A stretch of DNA of 64,000 nucleotides. Source: Winogradskyella eximia (GTDB lineage Bacteria > Bacteroidota > Bacteroidia > Flavobacteriales > Flavobacteriaceae). Positions 8,747 to 18,127 of this stretch are shown here, one piece after another (position 1 is the stretch's first letter; the number at the start of each line of letters is the position of its first letter). Location of the stretch: NCBI RefSeq assembly GCF_003386165.1, contig NZ_QRDV01000001.1, positions 1,033,900 to 1,097,899 on the forward strand, in the 5' to 3' direction. A program made the position numbers and the translations under genes. Under the pieces are notes generated by a model, which searched no databases, was not told where the DNA came from, and was given only the letters and a program-made list of their open reading frames with translations.

Positions 8747-9814
8747 TTATAAAGTATCTACATTATTTAAATCTTCAAAGGCTTTTTTAAGTCTTGCGAT
8801 AAAAGCATCTTCACCTTTACGTAACCAAACACGTGGATCGTAGTATTTTTTATTAGGTAAATCATCGCCATCAGGATTACCAATTTGAGTTTGTAAGTAA
8901 TCTTTTTTATCTTGAATATAATCTCTTACACCACTTAAGAATGCATATTGCATATCTGTATCGATGTTCATTTTAATTACACCATAACTAATACCTTCTC
9001 TAATTTCTTCTACAGTAGAACCAGATCCACCATGGAATACAAAATCGATGTGGTTATGCTCAACGCCATATTTTTTAGTAATATAGTCTTGAGAATTTTT
9101 TAAGATTTTTGGTGTTAATTTTACGTTTCCGGGTTTGTAAACACCATGAACATTACCAAATGCTGCAGCAATTGTAAATTGGTCACTTACTTTACTTAAT
9201 TCTTCGTAAGCATATGCTACTTCCTCTGGTTGTGTGTATAATTTAGAATCATCTACATCAGAATTATCTACACCATCTTCTTCTCCACCTGTAATACCTA
9301 ATTCTATCTCTAAAGTCATACCCATTTTGCTCATACGCGCAAGGTACTTTTTACTGATTTCTATATTTTCTTCAATTGGTTCTTCAGATAAATCTATCAT
9401 ATGAGAACTATAAAGAGGTTTTCCTGTTTCTTTAAAGTGTTGCTCACTTGCGTCTAATAAACCATCAATCCATGGTAATAATTTTTTAGCACAGTGATCT
9501 GTATGTAAAATAACAGGTACACCATAAGCTTCTGCTAATTGGTGAACATGTTTTGCGCCTGCAACAGCACCAGCGATAGCTGCTTTTTGACCTTCGTTGC
9601 TTAAACCTTTACCTGCATTAAATTGTGCACCACCATTTGAAAATTGAATAATCACAGGCGCATTTAAATCTCTCGCAGTTTCTAAAACACCGTTGATTGT
9701 GTTAGAACCAATGACATTTACTGCTGGTAAGGCAAAGCCTTTTTCTTTAGCATAATTGAAAATATTCTGTACTTCTTTACCTGTTGCTACGCCAGGTTTA
9801 ATATTATGACTCAT
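8747..9814 (-). CDS. fbaA: Class II fructose-bisphosphate aldolase
   Basis: Zinc-dependent aldolase that cleaves fructose 1,6-bisphosphate to dihydroxyacetone phosphate and glyceraldehyde 3-phosphate, or the reverse in gluconeogenesis. At 355 residues it fits the long class IIA group related to E. coli FbaA. Visible motifs are FALPAVNVIGSNTI, the zinc-site HTDHCAKKLLPW, the Glu-rich EIELGITGGEEDGVD, FHGGSGST with a zinc His and phosphate-binding loop, and MNIDTDMQYAF. It stands alone between its terminator and a 31-base palindrome overlapping its likely promoter. Confidence 0.97.
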   Translation of the reverse strand: MSHNIKPGVATGKEVQNIFNYAKEKGFALPAVNVIGSNTINGVLETARDLNAPVIIQFSNGGAQFNAGKGLSNEGQKAAIAGAVAGAKHVHQLAEAYGVPVILHTDHCAKKLLPWIDGLLDASEQHFKETGKPLYSSHMIDLSEEPIEENIEISKKYLARMSKMGMTLEIELGITGGEEDGVDNSDVDDSKLYTQPEEVAYAYEELSKVSDQFTIAAAFGNVHGVYKPGNVKLTPKILKNSQDYITKKYGVEHNHIDFVFHGGSGSTVEEIREGISYGVIKMNIDTDMQYAFLSGVRDYIQDKKDYLQTQIGNPDGDDLPNKKYYDPRVWLRKGEDAFIARLKKAFEDLNNVDTL

Positions 9815-9834
9815 AATTTTTAGATTGAAAATTT

Positions 9835-9865
9835 AATACTCAAAAATACGTAATTTTTGAGTATT
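9835..9865. promoter_or_regulatory. 31-bp interrupted palindrome overlapping the fbaA -7 element
   Basis: Perfect 13-base arms (9835-9847 and 9853-9865) around ACGTA. On the minus strand the arm includes TATTTTTG (9841-9848), a TAnnTTTG match about 26 bases before fbaA. It could be an operator at this promoter, or a terminator hairpin for tamL, which ends 170 bases upstream; the short T run makes the second less likely. Confidence 0.5.
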
Positions 9866-10038
9866 TATTACCTGAAAATTATTATTAAATGCCGAAAACG
9901 TTATCGTTTTTTAAAATAAGAAGATTGTATGTAACTGAAGAAAACAAAAGTGCAGTTTTAGAATTTATGGTTTTGTTTTTAATGGTTGTGCAACTCAAAT
10001 TTAAAAGAGCATTAAAAGTTAAGACAGAAGATATGTTT

Positions 10039-12699
10039 TTAAAACGGATAGTTAATACCAATGTTATATACTGCATTTCTAAAGTTGTAATCTCTAAACC
10101 AACGCTTGTTGTCACTTTGAGATGGATCGTAAGTTTTAAGTCCGACATCAAATCGTAGTACAAAAAAATCAAAATCATAACGCAGACCAAAACCAGAACC
10201 TACTGCAATATCTTTTAATGAGCTAAAATTAGTGAGTGTAGCGGCTTCTTCTTCGACATTATCTAATACATTCCAAATATTACCAGCATCTATAAATAAT
10301 GCTCCTTGAAATGCTCCAAACAAACTAAAACGTTGTTCTGCACTTAAATGAAGCTTAAAGTTAGCTTCATTAAATTCGTTAGTAGATTTAGAACTTCCTG
10401 GTCCTAGATTATAAGCAGACCAAGCTCTATTGTCATTTGGTCCTCCTGCAAAGAAACTTTCTGCAAAAGGAATACTGTTAGAATTACCGTACGGAATAGC
10501 GATACCTGCGTAACTGCGAAAAGCAAATACATTCTTTCTACCCAAATCTACGTATTTGACATAATCAAATTCGGTTTTGATATATTGAGAGAAAGCAACG
10601 CCAAAAACTTCATAGTTATCGACATCATTTTTAGTAGCTCCACTGAGGTTAGAGATTGTAGAAAGTAAATTACCAGCTAATTCAATTCTCCATTTAAAAA
10701 CTGAAAAATTATTGTCAAAGATACTTTTACGTTTGTCCTTTTTGTAATCGAAACTTGTAGAAAAAATAAGATTATTTTCTGTTAGTCGTTCTTTACGTTC
10801 GTCAATAGTATTTACAGTATCATAATCATCACTTGATAAGGATACATTACCAGATAAAACATCATCAATAAATACATCCGCAGGAGAATATGGACTGGCT
10901 AAGCTAGAATTATATAAGCTTTCATCACTACCTATATAATTGTTGTCTTGGGCAATAGTATTTAAACTACTAAAGGAGTTTGTATATACACCGAAGTAAT
11001 TACTAGTATTTAGATTTTTTACAAAATTTACATTAAACAATTCTAATGTGTTTGTAACGGTTGTAGAAGGATACCAGTTATAACTATAGTTACCAGATAG
11101 TGCTTGTTTGTCTAAACCTATGTTTTGCTGACTGGTCATAGATATATTCATAGCCGTACTTGGCGACATGTATTTTGGAATAATTTTATCTGTATTAAAA
11201 GGACTAAGGAGTCTTGGTATAGTTAAACGAATATTACCTCCAAATTCATTAATATCAAAAAAGGCAGCTTCAGGATCATTTCTAGTTTTAGATGCTCCAA
11301 TGGCAGCAACACCAGATATTTCTAAGGTTTCTGCACCTCTAAAAATATTTCTAATTTTTAAACCAGAACTAAATGAAAACCCTATCGTTTGAATATTACT
11401 TTGGTTAATGTCAGAATCAAAACTTAAACCATATTTCTTTTTGGGTTCTAAATAGATGTTTGCTGTAAGTGTTGTGTCTTCTTCGTTTTCAACAAAATCA
11501 ATGTTTGGGTATCTAAACATTTGCAAATCGTTAAGATGGCGAGATGTTCTACTTTGTGCTAAATAACTATAAGTATCTCCTTTATTAATAAATACAGCAT
11601 CCGTTAGTGCTTTAGGCTTAAATCTTAATTTTTCCTTACTGTAAAGATTAAAATTGTTATAGGTAGTTGTATCAGAAATGGCTTTTTCTCGGTTATTGTA
11701 ATTATCGTCCGTAAAAATATTAACCTCCTTTATTTTATATACTTTAAACGGTGTTGTTGTCGTAGAATCATCGCCTCTTATGGTTCTGTTTGCTATAATT
11801 ATATCGGTATGTACTTTGTGATTGGTGTCTATAGTATCTATTTTAAAGCGGATGTAATCTTGTCCAAAATGATAAAAACCAGAATTTCTTAAAAATGTAT
11901 TTATACGTTCGCGCTCATTTTCATAATTGAGTTCATTGTACTGTTCCCCTTTTATTAATAATGACGCTTTGCTAAATGTATTGTATAAAGAATCAATTGC
12001 CGGACTACTGATGCTAGGATGTATAGAGTCTAAAACATAGGGTTTGTGTTTTGTAACTTTATAGGTAACCTGTGCTAGTTGATTACTATCCTTAGCGACT
12101 TCGTAAGTTATATTGTTATTAAACCATCCATTACTATGATAGTATTTTCTTAGATTACTTGCTGTTTTAATAGTTTTATCTTCATTATAAATTACAGGAG
12201 CCTCACCTGTACGTTTTAACCAAGCATTAAAGTTACGTTTAGAGTCTATTTGTTTATCAAATTGCTTTTTTGAAAGCAATGCTGTTCTTCTTTTAACTTT
12301 AGAAGAATCACTTAAAATATTTGCATTTAATATGGAATCTATATTGGGTCTAGCAAGATTATAAATATGTAGTTTTAGAGGGAAGCTTAGAAACTTTCGC
12401 ATACCAGAATTAGTGCGCTGTACAACAATATTATTAATACGTTCACTAGTAATTCTTTTGCCATCTTCTAAAATGGTATTGTTGGTGATAAGATGTTCAT
12501 CTGTTTTTACACGTTTTACAATATTACAAGAGCTAAACATTAAAACACACAACATAAGCGCTACACTATAATGTAGCAATTTGCTGTTAGTCTGTGTGGT
12601 TATAGTAAAACGTTGTAAACTCAAAATGAGATCTCTTATTTTAAATGTATTGATGAAACAAAAATAATACCATTTCTTCATTAGAAATAGCATAGTCAC
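10039..12699 (-). CDS. tamL: BamA/TamA-family outer-membrane assembly protein (TamL-type lipoprotein)
   Basis: Outer-membrane beta-barrel of the Omp85 superfamily. TamL proteins of Bacteroidota pair with a TamB-like protein to place proteins in the outer membrane. The 886 residues show a lipobox-like MFSSC near 58, POTRA-like repeats (about 60-420, e.g. YTVKTHKPYVLDSI-like beta-alpha units and GDTYSYLAQSRTSRHL), then a C-terminal barrel with surface-loop motif FFAGGPNDNRAW and ending in aromatic NYPF. The start is uncertain: the first Met gives an unusually long N-terminal stretch before the lipobox, and a later or non-ATG start is possible. A TACATTTG -7 element at 12765-12772 fits the start used here. 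Gene neighbours are a TrmH methyltransferase, porT and ubiE. Confidence 0.88.
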   Translation of the reverse strand: MTMLFLMKKWYYFCFINTFKIRDLILSLQRFTITTQTNSKLLHYSVALMLCVLMFSSCNIVKRVKTDEHLITNNTILEDGKRITSERINNIVVQRTNSGMRKFLSFPLKLHIYNLARPNIDSILNANILSDSSKVKRRTALLSKKQFDKQIDSKRNFNAWLKRTGEAPVIYNEDKTIKTASNLRKYYHSNGWFNNNITYEVAKDSNQLAQVTYKVTKHKPYVLDSIHPSISSPAIDSLYNTFSKASLLIKGEQYNELNYENERERINTFLRNSGFYHFGQDYIRFKIDTIDTNHKVHTDIIIANRTIRGDDSTTTTPFKVYKIKEVNIFTDDNYNNREKAISDTTTYNNFNLYSKEKLRFKPKALTDAVFINKGDTYSYLAQSRTSRHLNDLQMFRYPNIDFVENEEDTTLTANIYLEPKKKYGLSFDSDINQSNIQTIGFSFSSGLKIRNIFRGAETLEISGVAAIGASKTRNDPEAAFFDINEFGGNIRLTIPRLLSPFNTDKIIPKYMSPSTAMNISMTSQQNIGLDKQALSGNYSYNWYPSTTVTNTLELFNVNFVKNLNTSNYFGVYTNSFSSLNTIAQDNNYIGSDESLYNSSLASPYSPADVFIDDVLSGNVSLSSDDYDTVNTIDERKERLTENNLIFSTSFDYKKDKRKSIFDNNFSVFKWRIELAGNLLSTISNLSGATKNDVDNYEVFGVAFSQYIKTEFDYVKYVDLGRKNVFAFRSYAGIAIPYGNSNSIPFAESFFAGGPNDNRAWSAYNLGPGSSKSTNEFNEANFKLHLSAEQRFSLFGAFQGALFIDAGNIWNVLDNVEEEAATLTNFSSLKDIAVGSGFGLRYDFDFFVLRFDVGLKTYDPSQSDNKRWFRDYNFRNAVYNIGINYPF

Positions 12700-12764
12700 T
12701 TTAATTTAGAAACGCTATTAAATCAAAAAACGTTTACTTTGTGTTTTTAGGTGTAACGTCTAAA

Positions 12765-12772
12765 CAAATGTA
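12765..12772 (-). promoter_or_regulatory. -7 element of the tamL promoter
   Basis: Reads TACATTTG on the minus strand, 65 bases before the chosen tamL start and only 10 bases from the divergent methyltransferase ATG, so the tamL promoter would reach into that gene. Confidence 0.4.
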
Positions 12773-12782
12773 AAGACATTTT

Positions 12783-13517
12783 ATGTTATCAAAGAATCAA
12801 ATAAAGTTAATTAAAAGTTTAGGTCAAAAAAAAGGTAGACAACAGGAAGGCATGTTTGTTGTTGAAGGTATAAAGGGGATTTCTGAGTTTTTAAATTCAA
12901 ATTATAGGTTAAAAAACCTTTATACAACACAGCCAATTTTTGATGCTCCCGATGAATTAGTAATAGAAATTTCAGAGGCTGAATTAAAAAAAATATCAGC
13001 ATTAAAAAACCCGAATACAGGATTAGCAATTTTTGAGATACCTGATCAAAAAAACACGCAAACAAGTGGTTTAATTGTGGCTTTAGACGATGTTAGAGAT
13101 CCAGGGAATTTAGGAACCATAATTAGACTTTGCGATTGGTACGGTATTACAGATTTAATTTGTAGTCTTAATACGGTAGATTGCTATAATGCAAAAGTAG
13201 TACAGGCAACAATGGGATCTTTAACCCGTATAAATGTGCAGTATTTAGATTTGAATGCCTATTTAAAAACTCAAAAAACAACTGTTTTTGGAGCATTTCT
13301 AGATGGAGAAAATATCTATACTTCAGAGTTGCCAAATGAAGGTGTTATTGTTTTAGGTAATGAAGCCAATGGAATTTCTGAGAGTATTGAAGACCAAGTA
13401 ACCAGAAAGGTGACCATTCCTCAATTTGGTAAAATTAAAAAGACGGAGAGTTTAAATGTTGCCAATGCAACTGCAATACTATTAAGCGAATTTAAACGGC
13501 GTTCTATTGAAAAGTAA
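12783..13517 (+). CDS. TrmH/SpoU-family RNA 2'-O-methyltransferase
   Basis: SPOUT-class methyltransferase of 244 residues that would methylate a ribose 2'-OH in rRNA or tRNA using S-adenosylmethionine. An N-terminal substrate-binding domain (about 1-95, QEGMFVVEGIKGISEF) precedes the knotted catalytic domain with motif 1 ALDDVRDPGNLGTIIRLCDW, motif 2 VIVLGNEANGIS and motif 3 IPQFGKIKKTESLNVANATAI. The exact RNA target is not readable. The 3' end overlaps the convergent porT gene by 14 bases, with no terminator hairpin between them. Confidence 0.93.
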   Translation: MLSKNQIKLIKSLGQKKGRQQEGMFVVEGIKGISEFLNSNYRLKNLYTTQPIFDAPDELVIEISEAELKKISALKNPNTGLAIFEIPDQKNTQTSGLIVALDDVRDPGNLGTIIRLCDWYGITDLICSLNTVDCYNAKVVQATMGSLTRINVQYLDLNAYLKTQKTTVFGAFLDGENIYTSELPNEGVIVLGNEANGISESIEDQVTRKVTIPQFGKIKKTESLNVANATAILLSEFKRRSIEK

Positions 13518-14220
13518 AATTGATAAACACACCTCTAGTTTGCATTTTAGATACGTTACCTGTCCATGGGCTATTTGGATCAACATCTCTAATTAACTCA
13601 TCATTCATGGCAAAAACTCCTCTTATAGAAGGCGTAAATTTAAAATAGAGTAGGTACATATCAATCCCAAATCCTATTTCGTAGAAATATGTGTTTTTAG
13701 ACATTCTAAATTCACCAGAACTATTATCATTTGGGTTGTCTTGATTGCTCGAAAGGTTGAGTGCCGTTGAAATACCACCAATAATAAAAGGTTTAAAATT
13801 GTTAATACGCTTGGTAGAAACCTTTAGTAATAATGGAATATGTACATAAGTTGATTTTACTTCTCTTAGTAAATCAGAGTCATTATATTCCATGCCTTCA
13901 AAATAACTTTCATCATACTCTAAATTTCTAGTAGTAAAGAATACTCCTGGCTCTAGTCTTAAATTGAGATAATCATTAATTCGCATATCACCCACAAGAC
14001 CTAAATGAAACCCAAATGATTTTTGTACAAGTATATCTTTTAGATCTTCATTATAATCGAAATTAAAATCATATTGGTTAAAGCCAATAAAATAGCCCCA
14101 AGACAAAAACTTTTGATCAATGTTGTCTGGGTTATTTGCTACTTTTTCTTTTGTAAAAAGTTGAGCAGATGAGCTTTGAAATGCTATTAAAAATACTAAA
14201 AGGACAAATATTTGCTTCAT
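13504..14220 (-). CDS. porT: PorT-family outer-membrane protein (type IX secretion)
   Basis: Beta-barrel protein of 238 residues needed for type IX secretion and gliding in related bacteria. The start at the ATG complementary to 14218-14220 gives a signal peptide (MKQIFVLLVFLIAF...SSAQ); the longer frame overlaps ubiE. The mature part alternates polar and hydrophobic residues with Gly/aromatic strand ends (GYFIGFNQYDFNFDY, SFGFHLGLVGDMRI, YEIGFGIDMYLLYFKFTPSIRGVFAM) and ends VFINFTFQ, an outer-membrane barrel terminus. One base separates it from the ubiE stop, so both are co-transcribed. This ubiE-porT order is common in Flavobacteriaceae. Confidence 0.88.
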   Translation of the reverse strand: MKQIFVLLVFLIAFQSSSAQLFTKEKVANNPDNIDQKFLSWGYFIGFNQYDFNFDYNEDLKDILVQKSFGFHLGLVGDMRINDYLNLRLEPGVFFTTRNLEYDESYFEGMEYNDSDLLREVKSTYVHIPLLLKVSTKRINNFKPFIIGGISTALNLSSNQDNPNDNSSGEFRMSKNTYFYEIGFGIDMYLLYFKFTPSIRGVFAMNDELIRDVDPNSPWTGNVSKMQTRGVFINFTFQ

Positions 14221-14221
14221 A

Positions 14222-14953
14222 TTATGCTTTAGATGCTGTGTAAATTGTAGCCACTCCCATAGTTTGTGGATCATGTTTCACATTTATAAACCCAATTTTC
14301 GATAAAATATTGTTTAATGCTTCACCATAAGGAAAAACAGATGCTGATTCGCTTAAATAAGTATAAGCCACTTTATCTTTAGAAAACAGTTTTCCTATAG
14401 TAGGCATAATTAGTTTTGTGTGGAAATTGTATCCTGCTTTAAAAAATGGATTTGTAGGCACTGAAGTTTCAAGAATAACAAATATACCATTCGGTTTTAG
14501 TACTCTTAGAATTTCGGCAAGTCCTTTTTCGAGGTTTTCAAAATTACGAACACCAAAGGATACGGTTATTGCATCAAACGTATTATCTTCAAAAGGCAAA
14601 TCTTCAGAATCGCCAATAACCATAGAGATGATATTGTCTAGATGGCTTGCCTTAATTTTTTTACGACCAACTTCTAACATGCCATCACTAATGTCTAAGC
14701 CAATGATTTCTTTAGCATTAGTAGAAACTAAGTTAATAGCCAAATCACCTGTTCCTGTAGCAATGTCTAAGATGTTTTCAGGATTGGTTTTAGCAACCAA
14801 CTTCACAACCTTTTCTCTCCATTTTACATCAATTCCAAATGATATTACTCGATTTAGACCATCATATTCATTAGAAATGGTGTCGAACATTTTTGTAACC
14901 TGAACCTTTTTAGATTGGTCACTGTCCTTATATGGATTTACTTTTTCAGCCAT
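14222..14953 (-). CDS. ubiE: Demethylmenaquinone methyltransferase
   Basis: Class I methyltransferase (MenG/UbiE) that makes menaquinone from demethylmenaquinone; menaquinone is the expected quinone here and feeds the Nqr complex in the same window. The start [11 protein letters not shown] is preferred over an ATG five codons upstream because it matches family N-termini. The SAM-binding motif is [15 protein letters not shown], followed by [17 protein letters not shown], the UbiE signature [17 protein letters not shown] and [17 protein letters not shown]. At 243 residues it has normal length. A TATATTTG -7 element lies 13 bases upstream of the start. Confidence 0.96.
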   Translation of the reverse strand: MAEKVNPYKDSDQSKKVQVTKMFDTISNEYDGLNRVISFGIDVKWREKVVKLVAKTNPENILDIATGTGDLAINLVSTNAKEIIGLDISDGMLEVGRKKIKASHLDNIISMVIGDSEDLPFEDNTFDAITVSFGVRNFENLEKGLAEILRVLKPNGIFVILETSVPTNPFFKAGYNFHTKLIMPTIGKLFSKDKVAYTYLSESASVFPYGEALNNILSKIGFINVKHDPQTMGVATIYTASKA

Positions 14954-14965
14954 AAAAATTTTTGG

Positions 14966-14973
14966 CAAATATA
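14966..14973 (-). promoter_or_regulatory. -7 element of the ubiE-porT promoter
   Basis: Reads TATATTTG on the minus strand; the implied 5' leader is under 10 bases. Confidence 0.45.
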
Positions 14974-15213
14974 CGGATTAGTTATAAGTTCATAAAGATG
15001 TAAGTATTTAAAGTTTAGATTACCATGGTCTTCATTTTTAAGAAAAAAGCAAATAAAATTAGAGAAGGAATATTAAATGTAAAATTACAAATAGAGTTTA
15101 AACATCATTTGTAGTTATATTGCTTTATGCACTAGATACTTAATAATTTGTAATTTTTAGTTATTCATATAAAGTAAAATACTTTAGGCACATATTAACT
15201 TGTAACTTATAAG

Positions 15214-15221
15214 TATATTTG
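15214..15221 (+). promoter_or_regulatory. -7 element of the trkA-trkH promoter
   Basis: Reads TATATTTG, 23 bases before the trkA ATG. No clear -33 TTTG is seen. The rest of the interval between ubiE and trkA is AT-rich without genes. Confidence 0.5.
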
Positions 15222-15244
15222 CACCTTTATTTCAAGTATATAAA

Positions 15245-16597
15245 ATGAAAATAATTATAGCAGGTGCAGGTGAGGTTGGATTTCATTTGGCAAAACTGTT
15301 GTCTTACGAGTCTCAAGAAATCACTTTAATAGACACAAAAAAAGATAGTTTAGCGTATGCAGGTGAGCACTTGGATATTAGGACTATAAAAGGAGATGCA
15401 ACATCCATTGCTATCTTAAGAGATGCAAGGATTGATAAAGCAGCGCTTTTTATTGCAGTAACGTCTTCTGAAACTACAAATATTACAGCTTGTGTTTTAG
15501 CAAAACAATTAGGTGCTAGAAAGACTATTGCTCGAATATCTAATACCGAATTTATTGATAATAAAGAAACTGTAGGGTTTTCGAAATTTGGTATAGACGA
15601 GCTTATTTCTCCTGAATCTTTAGCAGCCTCTGAAATAGAATTATTATTAAATCAATATGGTGGTTTTAACGATACTTATCAGTTTGAAGAAGGTGCGTTA
15701 ACCATGTTAGGTTTACGTTTGTCTAGAACAGCAACTTTTGTAGATAAGACAGTAAAAGAAGCTGCAGAAATATATCCTGAATTACATTTTATTCCAATAG
15801 CAATTCAACGTTTAGGGACCCAATATACTATAATCCCAAGAGGCGATACTATTTTTAAAGAAGGTGATAAAGTTGTTTTTATGACTTGTGAAGGTGGTGA
15901 TCAAGAATTGTTTGATTTATCCGGAAAAGTGAAAGCCGAAATCAAAGATGTAATGATACTTGGTGGAAGTCAAATAGGGTATAAGACAGCTAAAGATCTT
16001 TGTGATAATAAGTTTAATGTAAAAATTATAGAAAGTAAACGAAACGTTGCAGAGGATTTAGCAGAGGATTTACCAAATGCTTTAGTAATTTTTGGTGATG
16101 GTAGAAATGTGGATATATTGGAAGAAGAAAATATTTCTGATATGGATGCTTTTATTGCTGTTACAGGTAATTCTGAAACTAACATTATGTCTTGTCTCTT
16201 AGCTAAATCTAAAGGTGTTAGAAAAACTATTGCTTTAGTGGAGAATATGGACTATTATCAATTGTCCCAATCTATAGGTATTGATACTTTAATTAATAAA
16301 AAGCTTTTAGCAGCAAATAATATCTTTAGGTACATAAGAAAAGGTGAGGTTGTTGCAATGACTAAGCTTACAAATATGAATGCTGAGCTATTAGAGTTTG
16401 TGGTAAAACCTAAATCTAAAATTACAAATAAGTTAATTAAGGATTTAAAATTCCCGAAATCGGCCATTTTTGGAGGTATAATTAGAGATGGAAATGGATT
16501 AATTCCATTAGGAAGCTTTAAAATAGAAGCAGGAGATCGCGTGGTTGTTTGTTGTTTGCCGCGATCTATTTCTGAAGTAGAAACATTTTTCTCTTAA
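15245..16597 (+). CDS. trkA: Trk potassium uptake regulatory subunit
   Basis: Peripheral cytosolic NAD(H)/nucleotide-binding subunit that gates the TrkH potassium channel. The 450 residues hold two RCK units: Rossmann domains with IIAGAGEVGFHLAKLL (about 3-18) and VMILGGSQIGYKTAKDL (about 237-253), each followed by a TrkA_C domain (FVDKTVKEAAEIYPE; KITNKLIKDLKFPKSAIFGGIIRDG). This is the full double-RCK length. trkH starts 14 bases downstream, so both form an operon behind the TATATTTG promoter. Confidence 0.96.
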   Translation: MKIIIAGAGEVGFHLAKLLSYESQEITLIDTKKDSLAYAGEHLDIRTIKGDATSIAILRDARIDKAALFIAVTSSETTNITACVLAKQLGARKTIARISNTEFIDNKETVGFSKFGIDELISPESLAASEIELLLNQYGGFNDTYQFEEGALTMLGLRLSRTATFVDKTVKEAAEIYPELHFIPIAIQRLGTQYTIIPRGDTIFKEGDKVVFMTCEGGDQELFDLSGKVKAEIKDVMILGGSQIGYKTAKDLCDNKFNVKIIESKRNVAEDLAEDLPNALVIFGDGRNVDILEEENISDMDAFIAVTGNSETNIMSCLLAKSKGVRKTIALVENMDYYQLSQSIGIDTLINKKLLAANNIFRYIRKGEVVAMTKLTNMNAELLEFVVKPKSKITNKLIKDLKFPKSAIFGGIIRDGNGLIPLGSFKIEAGDRVVVCCLPRSISEVETFFS

Positions 16598-16611
16598 TTG
16601 AAACAGAAATT

Positions 16612-18114
16612 ATGTCTCGTATAAAACTCAATTATAAAATCATCTTTCATTTTTTTGGATTACTACTATTGTTTAATGGTGGCTTTATACTTATCTCAAC
16701 ATTAATCAGTCTTATTTATAGTGATGGTGTAACCTTAGAATTATTATTAGCTGGTCTTACAACTCTTTTGTTAGGTGCATTTGCAATGTATAGAACCAAG
16801 GACCATCGCAAGGAAATGAATAAACGCGAAGGTTACATTGTGGTTGCTTTTGGTTGGATAGTGATGTCACTTTCTGGCACATTGCCTTATGTAGTCACTG
16901 AAGCTATTCCGTCTTTTACAGATGCTTTTTTTGAAACGATGTCTGGTTATACGACAACAGGTGCTAGTATTTTAAACGATATTGAAGTTATACCAGAAGG
17001 AGTTTTATTTTGGAGGAGTACAACCCATTGGATTGGTGGTATGGGAATTATTGTATTGGCGATCGCTATCCTACCTTTATTAGGTGTTGGTGGTATGCAA
17101 TTATTTGCAGCTGAAGCTCCGGGTCCTGGAGGTGATAAGTTGCATCCAAGGATTACAGATACGGCAAAACGATTATGGTTAATTTATGTTGGTTACACTG
17201 TTGCTGAAACTATTCTATTACAACTAGCAGGTATGTCATTTTTTGATGCCATTAATCATGCTTTAAGTACCTTGTCAACGGGTGGTTTTTCTACTAAAAA
17301 TGCAAGTGTGGCTTATTGGAATGATAATCCTGCAATACAATACATCATTATATTTTTTATGTTTTTAGCCGGTACAAATTTTGTATTAAGCTATTACTTG
17401 TTTAAAGGTAAGGTTTCTAAGATTTTAGAAGACGAAGAGTTTAAATTGTATTTTAAATTTATCGCAGTCTTTACTATAATTGCAGCAGCTTTAATCTATT
17501 TTAAGGCAGACGTGTCAATTTCTTCTATAGATCATCCAATGGTGTTAGGTGAAGGAGAGAGTGCGATAAGACATGCATTGTTCCAAGTGTTAAGCGTTAT
17601 TACTACAACTGGTTTTGTGACTGCGGATTATACATTGTGGACTCCGTTTTTAACTGTATTCTTTTTCGGAATGATGTTTTTAGGTGGTTCCGCTGGTAGT
17701 ACTTCTGGTGGTGTAAAAGTGATGCGTCAATTGATTTTAATTAAGAATAGTTTTATTGAATTTAAACGTGCTTTGCATCCCAATGCTATTCTGCCTGTAC
17801 GTTACAACGGCAAATCAGTTTCTAAAGATATTGTATTCAATGTTCTTGGTTTCTTTATCTTATATATGCTATCGTTTATTGTAGGTGCCCTAGTATTTTC
17901 TATGTTCAATATGGATTTTACTTCGGCTATTGGTCTTTCTGCATCGAGTTTAGGAAATGTAGGGCCTGCTTTTGGTGATTTCGGACCAGTAAATAATTAT
18001 TCTGCTTTACCTCCTTTAGGTAAATGGTGGGCTTCCTTTTTAATGCTTATAGGACGATTAGAATTGTTTACCGTTTTGATTTTATTAACTCCTTTTTTCT
18101 GGAGGAACCGATAA
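16612..18114 (+). CDS. trkH: Trk potassium channel/transporter membrane subunit
   Basis: Polytopic membrane protein of 500 residues, four repeats of a potassium-channel-like M1-P-M2 unit. Selectivity-filter segments are visible in order: YTTTGASI, LSTGGFSTKNAS, TTTGFVTADY and SSLGNVGPAFG. TrkH imports K+ and works with TrkA, encoded just upstream. The gene is followed after 13 bases by a tiny membrane-protein gene that may belong to the same transcript. Confidence 0.96.
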   Translation: MSRIKLNYKIIFHFFGLLLLFNGGFILISTLISLIYSDGVTLELLLAGLTTLLLGAFAMYRTKDHRKEMNKREGYIVVAFGWIVMSLSGTLPYVVTEAIPSFTDAFFETMSGYTTTGASILNDIEVIPEGVLFWRSTTHWIGGMGIIVLAIAILPLLGVGGMQLFAAEAPGPGGDKLHPRITDTAKRLWLIYVGYTVAETILLQLAGMSFFDAINHALSTLSTGGFSTKNASVAYWNDNPAIQYIIIFFMFLAGTNFVLSYYLFKGKVSKILEDEEFKLYFKFIAVFTIIAAALIYFKADVSISSIDHPMVLGEGESAIRHALFQVLSVITTTGFVTADYTLWTPFLTVFFFGMMFLGGSAGSTSGGVKVMRQLILIKNSFIEFKRALHPNAILPVRYNGKSVSKDIVFNVLGFFILYMLSFIVGALVFSMFNMDFTSAIGLSASSLGNVGPAFGDFGPVNNYSALPPLGKWWASFLMLIGRLELFTVLILLTPFFWRNR

Positions 18115-18127
18115 TTGTTATAAAGGT

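Noticed and set aside
9831..10038. Palindrome at 9835-9865 as a plain terminator of tamL
   Set aside because: Kept only as an alternative: it is 170 bases from the tamL stop, has a poor T run and contains a -7 match for fbaA.
9889..10158. 89-codon open frame between fbaA and tamL
   Set aside because: Overlaps the tamL C-terminus on the other strand, has no promoter element and no domain.
14418..14903. Open frame of 161 codons on the plus strand
   Set aside because: It lies fully antisense to ubiE, which is a clear enzyme gene, and the product has no recognisable domain.
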